A stretch of DNA of 64,000 bases from Gymnothorax reevesii. Taxonomy: Eukaryota; Chordata; Actinopteri; Anguilliformes; Muraenidae. Location: positions 72,999,367 to 73,063,366 of the forward strand of contig CM056580.1 in assembly GCA_029721435.1 (NCBI GenBank), written 5' to 3'. Shown in pieces: positions 1 through 10,778 of the stretch (within the stretch, counting starts at the first letter, position 1; every line of letters starts with the position of its first letter). Made by a program: the position numbers and the translations under genes. The notes beneath the pieces are model-generated. The model was given only the letters and a program-made list of their open reading frames with translations, ran no database searches and was not told the DNA's origin.

Positions 1-208
1 AGACCCAACTGTCATGACATGCATGCTTCTAATTGACTCAATCATTGACAGGGGTGTACTCAAATAATAGTAGTGTGGAGTTTAATCAGAGAAATAATTC
101 ATTTGGTGTAGAAACAGGTGTAATTAATTGTCCTTCATAAAGAACAAAGGGAAGCAAATGTTTCACACATTGTTATAAAATAGATTTCCTTCTGAATTGC
201 AAAATAAA
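1..208. other. Upstream non-coding flank of a Tc1-like relic
   Basis: No gene is visible. The stretch around 51-80 (GGGGTGTACTCAAATAATAG) resembles the terminal region of Tc1 family elements, and the transposase relic begins at 209, so this is probably the untranslated 5' part of that element. A clean terminal inverted repeat could not be matched at the other end. Confidence 0.4.
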
Positions 209-780
209 ATGGGCTGTTCCAAACATTGTTCAGAGGAACAACGTAATTTGATTAAAAAGTTGATTGAAGAGGGAAAATTGTATAAAGAAGTAAAGAAAAT
301 TATAGGATGCTCGGCTAAAATGATCTCAAATGCTTCAAAATGGCAACAAAAGCCTGAAACACGTGCAAAGAAACGAGCAACTACTGTAAAAACAGATCAA
401 AGAAGAGTCAAAATGGCAACGATTCAGCCAATCATCACCTCCAGAAAAATCAAAGATATAAAATTACCCGTAAGTGCTGTCACAGTCTGAAGACATTTGA
501 GAAAAGCTAAGCTACCAGCAAGAAGCCCCCGTAAAGCACCATTGTTGGAAAAACGGCATGTGTAGAATCGGTTAATATTTGCCAGTGAACCCTTTGATTT
601 GCCCAAAGAGAAATAGCGAAACATTCTGAGGACTGATGAGAGAAAAATCGTTCTTTATGGGTCTAATGGTCATCAGCGGTATGGCAGATGACACCCGGGT
701 ACTGAATGTAAGCCACAGTACACGGATAAGACAGTGAAGCACAGTGGTGCAAAAATTATGGTATGGGGATGTTTTTCATA
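209..780 (+). pseudogene. Tc1-like transposase, N-terminal part (broken)
   Basis: This is the first part of a Tc1/mariner transposase, the enzyme that cuts and pastes its own element at TA sites. The ATG at 209 opens a frame starting MGCSKHCSEEQ, followed by a helix-turn-helix DNA-binding region (about residues 1-60). A TGA at 488-490 stands where family members carry an arginine codon, consistent with a CGA to TGA change. The same frame then continues through basic sequence to RTDERK, where the first catalytic Asp lies, and to IMVWGCFSYC at the end. At least three in-frame stops make it a pseudogene. Coding resumes at 1689, after a hAT element that splits the gene. The family call is firm; the exact Tc1 subfamily is not determined. 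Confidence 0.8.
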
Positions 781-788
781 CTGTAGTT

Positions 789-1680
789 CATCGGCGGAAC
801 GAGACATATTTTACTGGGGCACGTGCCCCATTATTGGTCGGCAGTGCCCCAGTATAATTTTTCCCAGGGGATAAAAAAATCACGTTTTAAGTCTACATGT
901 CCACATAATCTACAGTAAGAGAATCTACAGTAACAGAGTGCATAGGCACACAACTACTTAATATGATTACTGTAACTCATTGCTACTCTATTCACTTCAC
1001 TCCGTATAGTAGGCAATGGTATGTGGCAACTTAATATTCACGTGGCTTTGGCTGTGATTCGGTTAGAGCTCACTTCAGAAATTTGGTACGCAAGGTCACA
1101 CATACAACGGTGTCTGTTAGTGCTGACTGCTCTTGCCGTCATTCTTTCCACCTGTCTTCAGGTTAGTGCTGGGCAACTGCCTGTCCTTGTTTTCCCCTCT
1201 GTGTCGCCATTTCCATGGGAATTTAAATGTCGCAACTTTGCTTCAACTTTCAGCTGCCGTCTTGCCAGCTAGCTCAGGCTGTAAATTGAAGTAGCCAAGT
1301 GCAGACGTTAGCTGCTGCCTTATAGCTAACTGGCTCATCATAGGCATAACGTTGATTCATAATGGTTAGCCTAGCACTGTCAACTCAATTTCTGGAGATT
1401 GCTATCGATGTTTGATGAGCATATATGAGCTATTTCACGTTAAAACATGGGTTCTGTATGAACCGAAAATCGGGCTCATCGAGTACTTTGGTTATCATCA
1501 GTCCATTTAAGGTGGTTAATCATAGATCCAGACAACAAGATAATTTGAGATGAATGTATAATTTGAAGCACTACTTATGCTTTTTTATGATAAATTAGTG
1601 CAAAAAATCTTTTGCTTGTGCGCTTTACGTGCTCGCGTTGTTTGTGCCCCAGTACAGTATTAGGTCTAGTGAAGCCCCTG
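789..1680. mobile_element. Non-autonomous hAT element (892 bp) inside Tc1 transposase
   Basis: The element is bounded by an 8-bp target duplication, CTGTAGTT at 781-788 and CTGTAGTA at 1681-1688 (7 of 8 match). It has imperfect terminal inverted repeats: left CATCGGCGGAACGAGAC, right read inward CAGGGGCTTCACTAGAC. Both lead into a shared TACTGGGGCAC. Eight-bp duplications and CA..TG ends are hallmarks of the hAT superfamily. The left end also carries a small palindrome, GGGGCACGTGCCCC. I see no transposase inside, so it depends on an enzyme made elsewhere. The single mismatch in the duplication suggests it is not very recent. Confidence 0.75.
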
Positions 1681-1688
1681 CTGTAGTA

Positions 1689-2040
1689 TTGGGCCTATTT
1701 ATACCAGGGATTATCGATCAGTTAAAATTCATCAAAATATTTGAAGAGATTATGTTTCCATATGCCGTGGAGGAAATGTCCCTGATTCGGGTGTTTCAAC
1801 AAGACAATGACCCCAGATACGAGAAAGGGAGCAAAATCTTTGTTCCAGGTGAACAGGATTGAGGTCTTGGAGTGGCCAGCTCAATCCCCCAACCTCAAAC
1901 CCATTGAAAACTTGTGGGGTGACATTAAAAATCCAGTTTCTGCATCTTAACCCAAAAATTTACAGGAACTGTGGAATGTAGTTTGTTCAACCTGAGCTGT
2001 ATACCTGTTTCTAGATGCTAAAAGTTGGTTGACTCGATAT
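1689..2040 (+). pseudogene. Tc1-like transposase, C-terminal part (broken)
   Basis: This continues the transposase interrupted at 780. The second catalytic Asp lies in VFQQDNDPRY. The third acidic residue is in EWPAQSPNLKPIENLW (about 1872-1920), in a different frame, so at least one frame slip separates them. The three catalytic acidic residues are therefore still recognisable in a dead gene. After about 2040 the sequence runs into the element's 3' untranslated part, to roughly 2150. The two halves abut without missing sequence once the hAT element and one target copy are removed. Confidence 0.75.
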
Positions 2041-2184
2041 TTTTTTGAACAGATTAATATTCCTTTTCCTTGTTTCCTGTAAAAGCTTAACACAGACTTG
2101 ATCAAATTTGTTAATGCTTTGATTTGGAATTGTTTGCGTGAGGTTTTCACTACATTTAAAATATTTGCACTTTATTCATATTTA

Positions 2185-2570
2185 TCTCTGCCAAACAAAG
2201 TTGGCAGGAGGTTACGTGATCGGTGCCGTTTGTTATTATTATTTTTATGATTATCACTTGCTGAAATTGGAATTTCGGGAAGTATGTTGGTCGGTTCCGT
2301 AGTCTGTTTGTCTGTCCATCTGTCTGTTTGTTACAAACGTGATTTTTTTCTAACACTCTTGGCTTAATCAAATTTCTTTTGCAGCTTTTGAATCAAACTA
2401 GTAAGAAGTCTATTGATTTTCGGAAAAATAACTTCAAGTCAATGTGACGCAAAATGTCAAAAGCTCATTTTGGTTGATAACTTTGTTTGTATTTGAGATA
2501 ACAACTTGAATCCAATGCCATTTTGTTCACCATACATAGCCCATTTTAGCGGTTACAAGTCCTGAAGACG
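2185..2570. repeat. Dispersed repeat R1, copy 1
   Basis: This copy starts with a CTCTGCCAAACAAAGTTGGC hairpin-like edge leading into GGAGGTTACGTGATCGG and a TGTTTGTCTGTC tract. It shares later text with copy 2 (for example CATTTTGGTTNATAACTTTG) and edge text with copy 3 at 13.5-13.8 kb. I recognise the style (CCTCCGCCAAGG edges with TTTGTTTG tracts) as an abundant fish repeat, but I cannot name its class from sequence alone. It holds no coding frame. Confidence 0.5.
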
Positions 2571-3131
2571 ATCCTCCGGTCAAAGTACATCAAAATGACG
2601 TCACAAAATGATGAAAATTTTGCATTTTTGAATTAACTTAATTTTTTAATAAATTAATCATATAGCCCATTGTTCAAGTACCTCACACACCAAATTTGAG
2701 CTCAATCAAATGGTTAAGATGTAATTGACGTTTTTCTGACGGCAAAATCGCATTTTGCAAAAATGACCATTATTTTCATTTTGCTATTGAACTATCGACT
2801 AAACATTGTTTAACTGTTGACATCAGGGGTAGAATATAAGTCGCGGTAAGAAATTAGAAGGTGCTATCTTCAAGGTCATGATCACGATCAAGGTGAAAAT
2901 CATGATTTAACTAATAACGTCAGTTCCATTATGATATCAATGCCAATTCAACGCTATTTTGTGCATCGTGGAAAGTGCTCTTAGCAGTATGCCATCAAAT
3001 TTCACATTTGAAATCATTACAAATACATCAAAATGACAGAAACTTTCAAGTTTTGATTTTGCTGAATTTTTCACTTTCATCAGATTTTTATTTTTAAATT
3101 TTCCTAGATATGTATTGACAGATTAACAGCA
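2571..3131. other. AT-rich stretch, no gene seen
   Basis: No coding frame is supported. Short phrases recur (for example ATACATCAAAATGAC near 2585 and 3020), so this may be the diverged continuation of repeat R1 or the 5' untranslated region of the retroelement that follows. No LTR could be recognised. Confidence 0.4.
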
Positions 3132-3990
3132 ATGAATGATTTCTTGGCATCACCAACCATAGAGGTTTTGAAGTCTTTTAATAAGCTAAAACTGAAAGAA
3201 ATATGCAGACAGTTAGAGCTTACAGATGTAAAACCAAACTATGTGCAAAGCAAGACTGGTTAGAGAGATTGTTGAATATTGATGAAAATGTGTTTACATC
3301 AGGAGATCTGGTACAGTTTCCAGATTTTCATTTGGAAAACCCAAATGTAGAAATGGAACCTAAATTAAAAATGCTAAAGATTGAAAGAGAGGAAAAAGAA
3401 AAACAAAGAGTTTGAGAAAGAGAGAAAAGAAAGAGAGGAAAAAGGAAAACAAAGAGAATTTGAGAGGGCAGAAAGAGAGAAAGAGGCAGTTTGAGTTCAG
3501 AAATTCAGAGGTCTGAAGAAATCTGACAATCAGACTTATGTGGAATTTGCTAATGAGAAGAAGGTTTCCTTTGAGCGCTGGTGTACTTCTGTGGAGGTCA
3601 AGGATGGTTTCAACTCACTAAAAGAGATGGTGTTAGTTGAAGAATTCAAGAATTGTGTTAAAGATGATATTAAGACCTACCTTAATGAGAAGCAAGCACT
3701 GAATTTGCAATCACCTGCTAAATTTGCAGACGAATATGTTCAAATTTCAGTCTAGCAGTAACTATAGATGGTCCCAATTTCGGAAAAAAAGGTAATGGTG
3801 ATACCCAAGATTCCTCACCCATAGACAAAGACAAATCAGGTGATGGTGCTCAGAAATCCAGTCACAGGTCTGATCAAAGTGTGAAAGCTGACAGTGGCAA
3901 AAGTGGTCTAGTTTGCAATTATTGCAAGAAATCTGGTCATGTTACAACTAACTGTTGGTTCCTTAAAGCTAAGAAAGAAAAAGAAAAGGA
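3132..3990 (+). pseudogene. gag: Gmr1-like retrotransposon copy A: gag (broken)
   Basis: This is a relic of the structural Gag protein that packages the element's RNA. The ATG at 3132 opens MNDFLASPTIEVLKSFNKLK, and the frame slips near 3260. A Glu/Lys-rich coiled-coil-like stretch spans about 3360-3490. A SCAN-like capsid segment follows (FERWCTSVEV ... EEFKNCVKDDIKTYL, 3537-3755). A CCHC zinc knuckle, CNYCKKSGHVTTNC, lies at about 3914-3955. Stops and frame slips near 3415, 3495 and 3755 break it. The derivation of the SCAN domain from Gmr1-type gag is established knowledge; that this copy belongs to the group is inferred from this segment and from the integrase-first order downstream. Confidence 0.8.
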
Positions 3991-4009
3991 TACCAAACCC
4001 AATGCCTTT

Positions 4010-5112
4010 GTGAAGACAAGGTTAGAAACAACTGTAATAGATGATCGATGTGCGAAATTGCCTGCTCCTTGTGAGGCTAAGAAGCCTGATACTGCTGACT
4101 TTGTGAGGGAGGAATTTCTTCCATTTGTGTCAAAGGGATTTGTAGCTCTGAATGAGCATTCTCCACCTGTACCTCTATATATCCTAAGGGATACCATAGC
4201 TTCTCAGTCACTTTTGTTGATGGACACTTTGGAGTTACGTGATAAGACCGCTTCTGGGAATATCATACTTGTAAACACTTGTACTGTAGCTCCATTGCAG
4301 CCTATCCCAGCATTTGGAGAGCCCTTCTCCAAGGTCATCGTTGATTGTGTTACTACATTACCCAAGACTAGATCTGGAAATCAGTACATGTTGACAATGA
4401 TGTGTGCATCTACCAGATTCCCTGCAGCCATACCATACGCAACATCAAGGCAACTGCAATCTCGAAGGCTTTGATAAAGTTCTTCACATTGTTTGGCCTC
4501 CCCAGGGAAATTCAGTCAGACCAAGGTGGCAATTTCACTTCTGGATTGTTTCAGCAGGTTGTGTATGAACTAGGTACGAAGCAGATTCTTTCCAGTGCCT
4601 TGGAGCGGTTTCATTCCTCTCAGAAGACAATGATGAGGACTTATTGTTATGACCATGAGAAACACTGGGAAAAAGGTGTTCATTTGCTGTTGTTTGCAGC
4701 TAGAGAAGCAGTGCAGGAGTCTACGGGATTCAGTCCATTTGAGCTAGTGTTTGGCCATGAAGTGAGAGGACCTTTGCTATTGAGTGAACAATGGCAAGAG
4801 AAAGAGCCGCATATCAGTCTGTTAGACTATGTTAGCAAGTTCAAGGAAAGACTGCGTGCAGCTTGTGACCAAGCCAAAGAGAACTTAAAATCAAATCAGG
4901 GAAAAATGAAAACTTGGTATGACCATAAGGGTAGAAGCTGTGAGTTTAAACCAGGAGACAAGGTTCTTGTGTTGTTTCCCTTGCAATCCAATCCATTGCA
5001 GGCTAGAATTCATGGTCGTTATGAAATTCTGACAAAACTCAATGATCTCAATTACATTGTGAAGACTCCACATAGGAGAAAGCCAAAACAGCCAAAACAT
5101 GCCTTATCCTGA
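4010..5112 (+). pseudogene. pol: Gmr1-like copy A: protease remnant and integrase (broken)
   Basis: A protease remnant reads LYILRDTIASQSLLL at about 4177-4220. The usual catalytic DTG has become DTI. The integrase zinc-binding (HHCC) segment is missing, so there is an internal deletion here. The integrase core follows, with its acidic residues in VIVDCV (about 4340), IQSDQGGNF (about 4515) and ALERFH (about 4600). A short deletion sits just before the last of these, compared with copy B. The frame slips around 4402-4470. The C-terminal module, with a diverged GPY/F motif (HGRYEILTKLNDLNYIVK, Pro to Arg), ends near 5100. The integrase would insert the cDNA; this copy cannot be functional. It lies upstream of RT, unlike most Ty3/gypsy elements. 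Confidence 0.85.
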
Positions 5113-5229
5113 TAGGAATGCCAGGGTTGCAGCTGTCACTTCAGATCCTCCTATGGCCGAGACTTGTGACGATGAGGGGGAGATCCAAGATGATGAACCT
5201 AGCTGAAGCTGAAAGCTGAAGTTCTTTCA

Positions 5230-6593
5230 TGTAAATGAGCACTTATAACCCTAACAGAAGGATCAGTTTGAGAGGTTGATCAAGAAATATAAATATTTAT
5301 TTCCCGATGTTCCAAAGAGAGTTTCTATAGCCTCTCATCATGTAGATGTTGGTGATACCAAACCAATAAAACAGCTTCTGTACCGGATTAATCCTGAAAA
5401 GAGAAAGATTGCTGAGAAAGAGGTTGAGTACATGTAATAACATGATATTATCAGACCCTCAAACCCAGATTGAAGTTCACCCTGTGTTCTAGTTCCAAAA
5501 CCTGATGGAAGTACCAGAGTCTGTACAGATTATCGCAAAGTCAGTTTGCTGTAACTATAACTGATGTGTTTCCAATACCTATGATTGATGATTGTATCGA
5601 TAAAGTAGGGCAAGCAAAGTTTCTGACCAAGATTGATTTATTAAAGGGTTATTGGTGAGTGCCTTTAACTGAGAGGGCCAAGAGCATCTTTGCTTTTGCC
5701 ACCCCATCTGAGTGAAACCAGTATGAAGTCCTACCCTTTAGCATGAAAAATGCCCCAGCCACGTTTCAAAGGATGATACAGTCTACAATCGCCGGATTGC
5801 CACACACAGGTGCGTACATCGACGACCTGATCACATGGAGTGACTCCTGGGAAGAACATCTGAAAGATGTAGAGACGTTGTTCCAGCGCTTGACCCAGGC
5901 TAAACTGGCTGTTTACCTGAACAAGAGTAACATTGGTTGTGCTACTGTCACGTATCTTGGGTACATCATTGGCCAGGGTAAGGTGGCACCCATAAATGTT
6001 AAAGTCCAAGCCATCATGGACTTTCCAGTTCCTGACAACAAAAAAGCTTTGCACCGCTTCCTTGGAATGATCGAGTACTACCGCAAGTTTTGCAAGAACT
6101 TTGCTGAGATTGCTCTCAGTCTCACCAACCAACTGGAGAAAGGCGTAAAGTTCACTTGGGATGAAGCATGCCAAAGAGCCTTCGATCGCCTGAAGTCTCT
6201 GCTGTGTCACTTCCCCGTGCTCAAATCTCCTGACTTCAACAACCAGTTCTCCATTGCGGTCCATGCTAGCGAGCAAGCTTGTGGATCACTGCTCCTACAG
6301 AGAAGTGACTCTAATGACAATGAGCATCCCATGGCATACTTCTCCAGGAGGTTAATTCGCCACCAAAAGAACTATTGTACAATAGAGAAGGAGCTGTTGG
6401 CTCTGGTTCTATCCTTACAACACTTTGAGGTTTATGTTTGTACAGGGCAAAAGCCAATGATTATATATACTGACCACAATCCGTTTTTGAGATGAAAAAC
6501 AAGAATCGGAGATTGTTGAATTGGAGTTTGATTTTACAAGTTTGACTTGGAAATTAAGCATGTAAAGGGTACTGACAATGTAATTGCTGATTG
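5230..6593 (+). pseudogene. pol: Gmr1-like copy A: reverse transcriptase and RNase H (broken)
   Basis: The RT begins in several short frames (HDIIRPSNPD, then a VPKPDGSTRVC motif near 5490-5525) and becomes one long frame from about 5731 to 6495. The catalytic YIDDL is at about 5814-5828. The thumb (FPVPDNKKALHRFLGM) and RNase H follow. In RNase H the usual first catalytic Asp (VDAS) reads VHAS, so that residue is lost; EKELLAL and TDHNP remain. The end of RNase H (KHVKGTDNVIADCLS) runs to about 6597, where a hAT element interrupts, and the last codons resume at 8854. There are several stops before 5731. Together with the integrase upstream this gives the order INT-RT-RH. Confidence 0.88.
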
Positions 6594-7142
6594 CTTATCC
6601 CCATAGACGGATTAAGAGACGTCGGGCCCCTGGGCACGGACATGTGAAAGGCCCCCCCCCACCCACTCCAGCTGCCCGCGCAGGGAAAGTTGAGTACAAG
6701 TAATGGCAACCAAGTTAAAAATTGTTCAAAACGTCTTCCCATTCTAATGTGAATATCACCAAATTTACTGCCACACAAGAAAACTCTGAACTATTTATAC
6801 ATTTAAATTCTGACATGTATTTATTGTCCACAATATTTGCTTTCATTTTATTCTTCAATTTATTGATCATATTCCCTGTGACATGTAACATTTGCAAATG
6901 AACATTTCAGTTACAGTATTGATCGATTTTGCTACTTTCGCGTTGACATTTCACGGCGTAAAAAAATGAAAAAATTAAACTGCTCTCAACTACAAATGAG
7001 AAAAAGTTAAGCCATTTCGATTATTTATAAAAACAAAGCCTAAAAAACAATTTACAGCAAGACTGTGTCTATGAGTTTAAATTAACCATTAAATCATCTT
7101 ATTTTAACCAATTTAACTAAGGGATTTTCTCCTGGTTTTGCT

Positions 7143-7326
7143 TCATGCGAAATCATCCACTATATCGTCAAAATCCGGACCATTAGTCAGTTCACTAAGC
7201 GATTTCAGACGTTTTTGTGTCATCTTCGTCCTCAGATCATTTTTAAGTCTGAATAGCAGAGAAAATGACCGCTCACCTTCGCAACTACTGACGGGCTGAG
7301 TAAGAAAAAGCCTTTTCTAAAAAAAG
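7143..7326 (-). pseudogene. hAT transposase C-terminal dimerisation domain fragment
   Basis: On the minus strand this short frame reads PVSSCEGERSFSLLFRLK, then NDLRTKMTQKRL, and stops at TGA 7143-7145. This matches the hAT C-terminal (hATC) dimerisation motif: a Cys-x-x-x-Arg-Ser-Phe-Ser core followed by Arg-Leu-Lys and a Leu-Arg..Met segment. The rest of the transposase (zinc finger, DDE core) is absent or unrecognisable. The element is therefore an internally deleted descendant of an autonomous one. Its place inside an element with 8-bp duplications supports the call. Confidence 0.8.
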
Positions 7327-7500
7327 ATGATTTTTTGGTTTCTTTTTTTTTTAGCTTTCTTTTGGCTACTCTGCTTAATGTCCACCAGTGCTCCATTTTG
7401 AATTTATGTACGTTTTGCGCTTGTTAAAGTATTTCACATTTTAACAGATAATACTGTAATGTGAATATAGGTCACTAGATGGCAGTATTTACCTTTTTTT

Positions 7501-7949
7501 TGTTAAGCTCAGACTGGAGTCATGTTTAGACATGTCCTGGACATGTCTGGGGCAAGTCTCAGAAAATTAAAAAAAGAGGTCTAAATGTGGGTGGGGTCTG
7601 CAAAAGAGTATATAAGGAAAAGAATTGAGACAGTAAAGTAGTAGGGGAAATTGCAAGAAGATGACCAGACCTGCCATTCTGTTCAAGACCTGTGACGTTT
7701 CTTTTGTGGATTTCTTTGCCTGTGTTTGAGCATTCTCTTCATCCAGGACATCACCAAGCCACCCCCACGAAAAGGGACTGTAATGATTTCTGTTTTTTTT
7801 TATTTATCAATCTTGGTCTTTAGTTGTAGGTTGTTATTAGTCTTTGTCTTTGTTAAAAATTAAATGTGTTTTAGTTGTTAAAACTGTGTTTGTCATCCCT
7901 TGCTGTTGCTGTTGTGTTATAAATGTAATAACAAATTGGGGCCATAACA
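7501..7949 (+). repeat. Possible solo LTR nested in the hAT element
   Basis: The stretch begins TGTTAAGC and ends GCCATAACA, giving TG..CA ends with a short inverted TGTTA/TAACA. It has a TATA-like box (GTATATAAGG near 7608). Its end, AATTGGGGCCATAACA, resembles the end of the LTR at 42.9 kb. No target duplication was found. The LTR might instead end at about 7932 with a primer site following, so the call is tentative. Confidence 0.35.
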
Positions 7950-8507
7950 ATACCTTATCGTCACTCTACTTTCTCCGGCCTATGCAAAATATTTCTCATA
8001 TTCTTGCAAGAAATATCCCTTGTCCCAGCCAAGGGCTAACACTGAAACATGCTTAACCCCTTATACTCTGCCTTTCCCCCTAAGTTTTCCCTTTAAAGGA
8101 TTTAACGTAAAATAACACATTTTTTCCTATTGGAGGACAATGATGCACAAATATTCTGTATCTGCTGGTCTCAGCACTTCACTGAAGCTGGCATGCACTT
8201 ATATTGAAAAAATATTCAAACACAGGACGCCATGTTTGTCTGGTCACAGCATTACTTCAAATGGAAATATTTAAATCAAGTACATATTTTATACACATTT
8301 CCCTGCAATTCACATGGACATATTTGGGCTGTCAGAAACCTTCGGATCTCCACTAGAATTTAAAATGGGCCTGAAGTTTCCCAAGTTTGAATGTAGCTGC
8401 TGTATTTGATGGACTCCAACTGGGGGCCTCTTAAAAGATTAAAAGGAGCCTATAATCAAGTGACAAAAAGAATAAATAAAACTACAAATTAATGAATCAA
8501 TTAATCA

Positions 8508-8538
8508 GGAAATCTCTCTCTCTCTCTCTCTTTCTCTT
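8508..8538. repeat. (CT)n microsatellite
   Basis: A simple CT dinucleotide run lies inside the hAT element, directly visible and with no other function seen. The surrounding 7950-8800 shows no coding frame and is internal sequence of the hAT element, ending in GGCCCCTGGGCC-rich terminal text. Confidence 0.85.
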
Positions 8539-8954
8539 GCACTTGTTTTGAACTTGGTCTTGACCCCACAGAGTTGAAGGGCCCATATTACATGGAGTTC
8601 CTCTAAAGTCCTGAGGATAAACTAAGGTGATAAAGACCCACTTATGGTTTCTTTCTTGTAATGTCTTCAAAGTGAATTTTAAGGCTATTCCTTTAGTTTG
8701 CCAGTAGGACTTTAGTTATTGACAGGAACGATTAGGCCCTTTGACTATGCAACAAGAAATACAAAGTGAATAGCAGTGACTTTGCGCGGAGGCCCTTGGG
8801 CCCCTGGGCCTAGGCCCGGTAGGCCCATTCATTAATCCATCCCTGCTTATCCCGTGTTCGAGTATGTCAATATATTACGTGTTTTTTGTTTGTTATATAT
8901 GATGTGGCAAATTCTGCATTGCACAAAATAACATCAGATTGAAAGACGTGTAAG

Positions 8955-9486
8955 AAACTAAATTTTTTATTTGTTTGTCTGTCTGTTTGTTAGTAACACG
9001 CTTTTTTACCCCTTCTGTATTGTTTATGTTCATGAAACTTAATCATATGATAGAGGAGGTTTGTCGCCAGAAGCCTACACTTTCTTTAGTTCTTCGGTCA
9101 AAGGTCAAGGTCTTCTAAAACATTAAGGCCACATTTTGGTTCATAACTTTGCTACTATTACAGCCAGAGACTTGAAACCAACTCCATTCGGTTCATTCTA
9201 TTTCAGAAATCTTTGCACAATTTCAGCAAGTTGTTATTCTATGAATGACCTTTCATTTGTTTGTCTTTTTGGTTGTCGATGGATATCTCCAAAATTTTGC
9301 AGGTGGCTCGCTATTACATCAGGGAAGGACCCTATTGATTTTGACCACGATCAGTCAAACAATTATCGCCGCCACGGCAGCCATCTTGAAATCCAATGAC
9401 ACGCGATAAATGAAGTTTGCTCCCACTCAACAACATTTGGACAGTTCAGCCTTGGCGGAGGATTGCACTTCAGGAGTGCCTCTAGT
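8955..9486. repeat. Dispersed repeat R1, copy 2
   Basis: It opens with TTTGTTTGTCTGTCTGTTTG and shares CATTTTGGTTCATAACTTTG with copy 1. It ends with CCTTGGCGGAGGATTGCACT and TCAGGAGTGCCTCTAG. That edge is the reverse complement of the start of copy 3. No coding frame. The 100 bases before it (8854-8954) are the untranslated tail of Gmr1-like copy A. Confidence 0.6.
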
Positions 9487-10160
9487 TTTTAATGTACTGC
9501 TATTTTTTTTTTATGCAACTGTGGTTTCCAAGCATCACTGACCCTTACTTCCACATCTCTCTCTCCTCTCTCCACATTCCTCATCCTTTTGTAATTCACT
9601 TTAATTCTTTTCAGTTCATGTTTGCAGTTTGATGTGTCTCCCTTTTTGTTGGGGCCCGCCAGCTAATCATGACTATAAATAAATAAGTAAATGTTGATGG
9701 ATTTTATTTAAACAGAAAGAGGGAGTATCTGCGTACCTTGTATAGCTCTTTGCAGGTGCTGCTATACAATGAAGAATGAAGTTCAAATCAAGAAACGAAA
9801 ATAGCGCAAGGCTGCTAACAAAAATGCATACTGGCATACTGAAGAGGCAATATGTAGAGTGAACCTGTGCAGATTCCATGCTAACTGTGTGATGCAAGCA
9901 AAAACAAAGTTTAAGAACAGTTATTACAAGAAAATTTATGATTAATACAGCTCAATGGCAATAAATGTAATGTGATCTTTAGATAATATGCAGTAAATTA
10001 ATTGTGGCTAGTTTTTTTTACGTGTGCAAGCCCATATGGGACGTATACATCTGATAAATTACCTTACGTTATATTTATATGCATTAAGAAATGCTGTACT
10101 ATTTTTTTATTGTCAGTACTTCTGGTGGGATTTCCTCTCTAACATCGCCAAAGCTGAGTG
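9487..10160. other. No gene seen
   Basis: AT-rich sequence with only short, unsupported open frames. I recognise no repeat family, RNA gene or regulatory structure here. Confidence 0.5.
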
Positions 10161-10162
10161 TT

Positions 10163-10320
10163 CCTCAGCCTTACACCTGGAGTACCCCTGCCCTCCAAAT
10201 TCTAGCTGTCTCTGTGATTTGACACCCCCAGCTCTTTTAATCGTGTACCCCATTTATGAGCTGATCAGCTGAAGTGGGTAGGTTTTTTCAGGATCAGGGG
10301 TACTCCAGCACTAGGTTTGG
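10163..10320. mobile_element. Fold-back MITE
   Basis: The left arm (10163-10190) contains CCTGGAGTACCCCTG. The right arm (10295-10320), read in reverse complement, gives GCTGGAGTACCCCTG inside CCAAACCTAGTG.... The stretch can fold into one long hairpin. The text (GAGTACCCCTGCCCTCC ... GATGAGCTGAA-like core) matches the abundant fold-back repeats of fish genomes. It codes for nothing. Confidence 0.7.
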
Positions 10321-10778
10321 AAAATATTTGACGAAGTGACCATCTCCATTATCATCTGTGTGTTATGTCTTGCAGGGGGTGAAAACCAAGTGGAAGAATT
10401 TACCAACACAGGGGAAAAAAAGTGAGGATCATCTATGGAGAGGATCTGCTGCAAAAAGGTGTTCAGTCTTTTTGTTCAGATGACGACGAAAAATCAGCAC
10501 TTGACATCATTATTTTGACAAATTTTTGTGAATATTTTATATTTTTGTGTTGTGTAATCAGTGCGGGTGTTATATATTAGCCATTAATCTGGACCTTTTC
10601 CTGTGTACTTTTCCTGAGTAGCAACAAACCATTTAGTGGCTCATGTGCTTGGACTAATTGATAGAATAACAGGCAAATTTGCTCCAAGATGACATTATTG
10701 TTAATTCCATCATAAAATTATCAGGTTTTTTTCCTATCCACAATAAACATTACATAAAACTTCCAAATGTCTTTTTCA
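10321..10778. other. No gene seen
   Basis: AT-rich sequence. A short phrase at 10374-10410 (CAGGGGGTGAAAACCAAGTG) could be read as coding but has no support on either side. Confidence 0.45.

Larger units (their letters stand above)
6602..8845. mobile_element. hAT element (2.24 kb) inserted in Gmr1-like copy A
   Basis: It is flanked by a perfect 8-bp target duplication, CTTATCCC at 6594-6601 and 8846-8853. The ends are CATAGACGGATTAAGAGACG on the left and, read inward from the right, CAGGGATGGATTAATGAATG; the matching core is GGATTAA. Both ends lead into GGGCCC-rich text. On the minus strand near the left end there is a transposase C-terminal fragment. Removing the element and one duplication rejoins the RNase H reading. 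A possible LTR lies inside it (7501-7949). I recognise the ends as those of fish hAT elements. Confidence 0.88.

Noticed and set aside
3132..6593. Ty1/copia element, because integrase precedes RT
   Set aside because: The integrase GPY/F-type tail, RT and RNase H texts are gypsy-like, and gag has a SCAN-like segment. The order is explained by the Gmr1 group.
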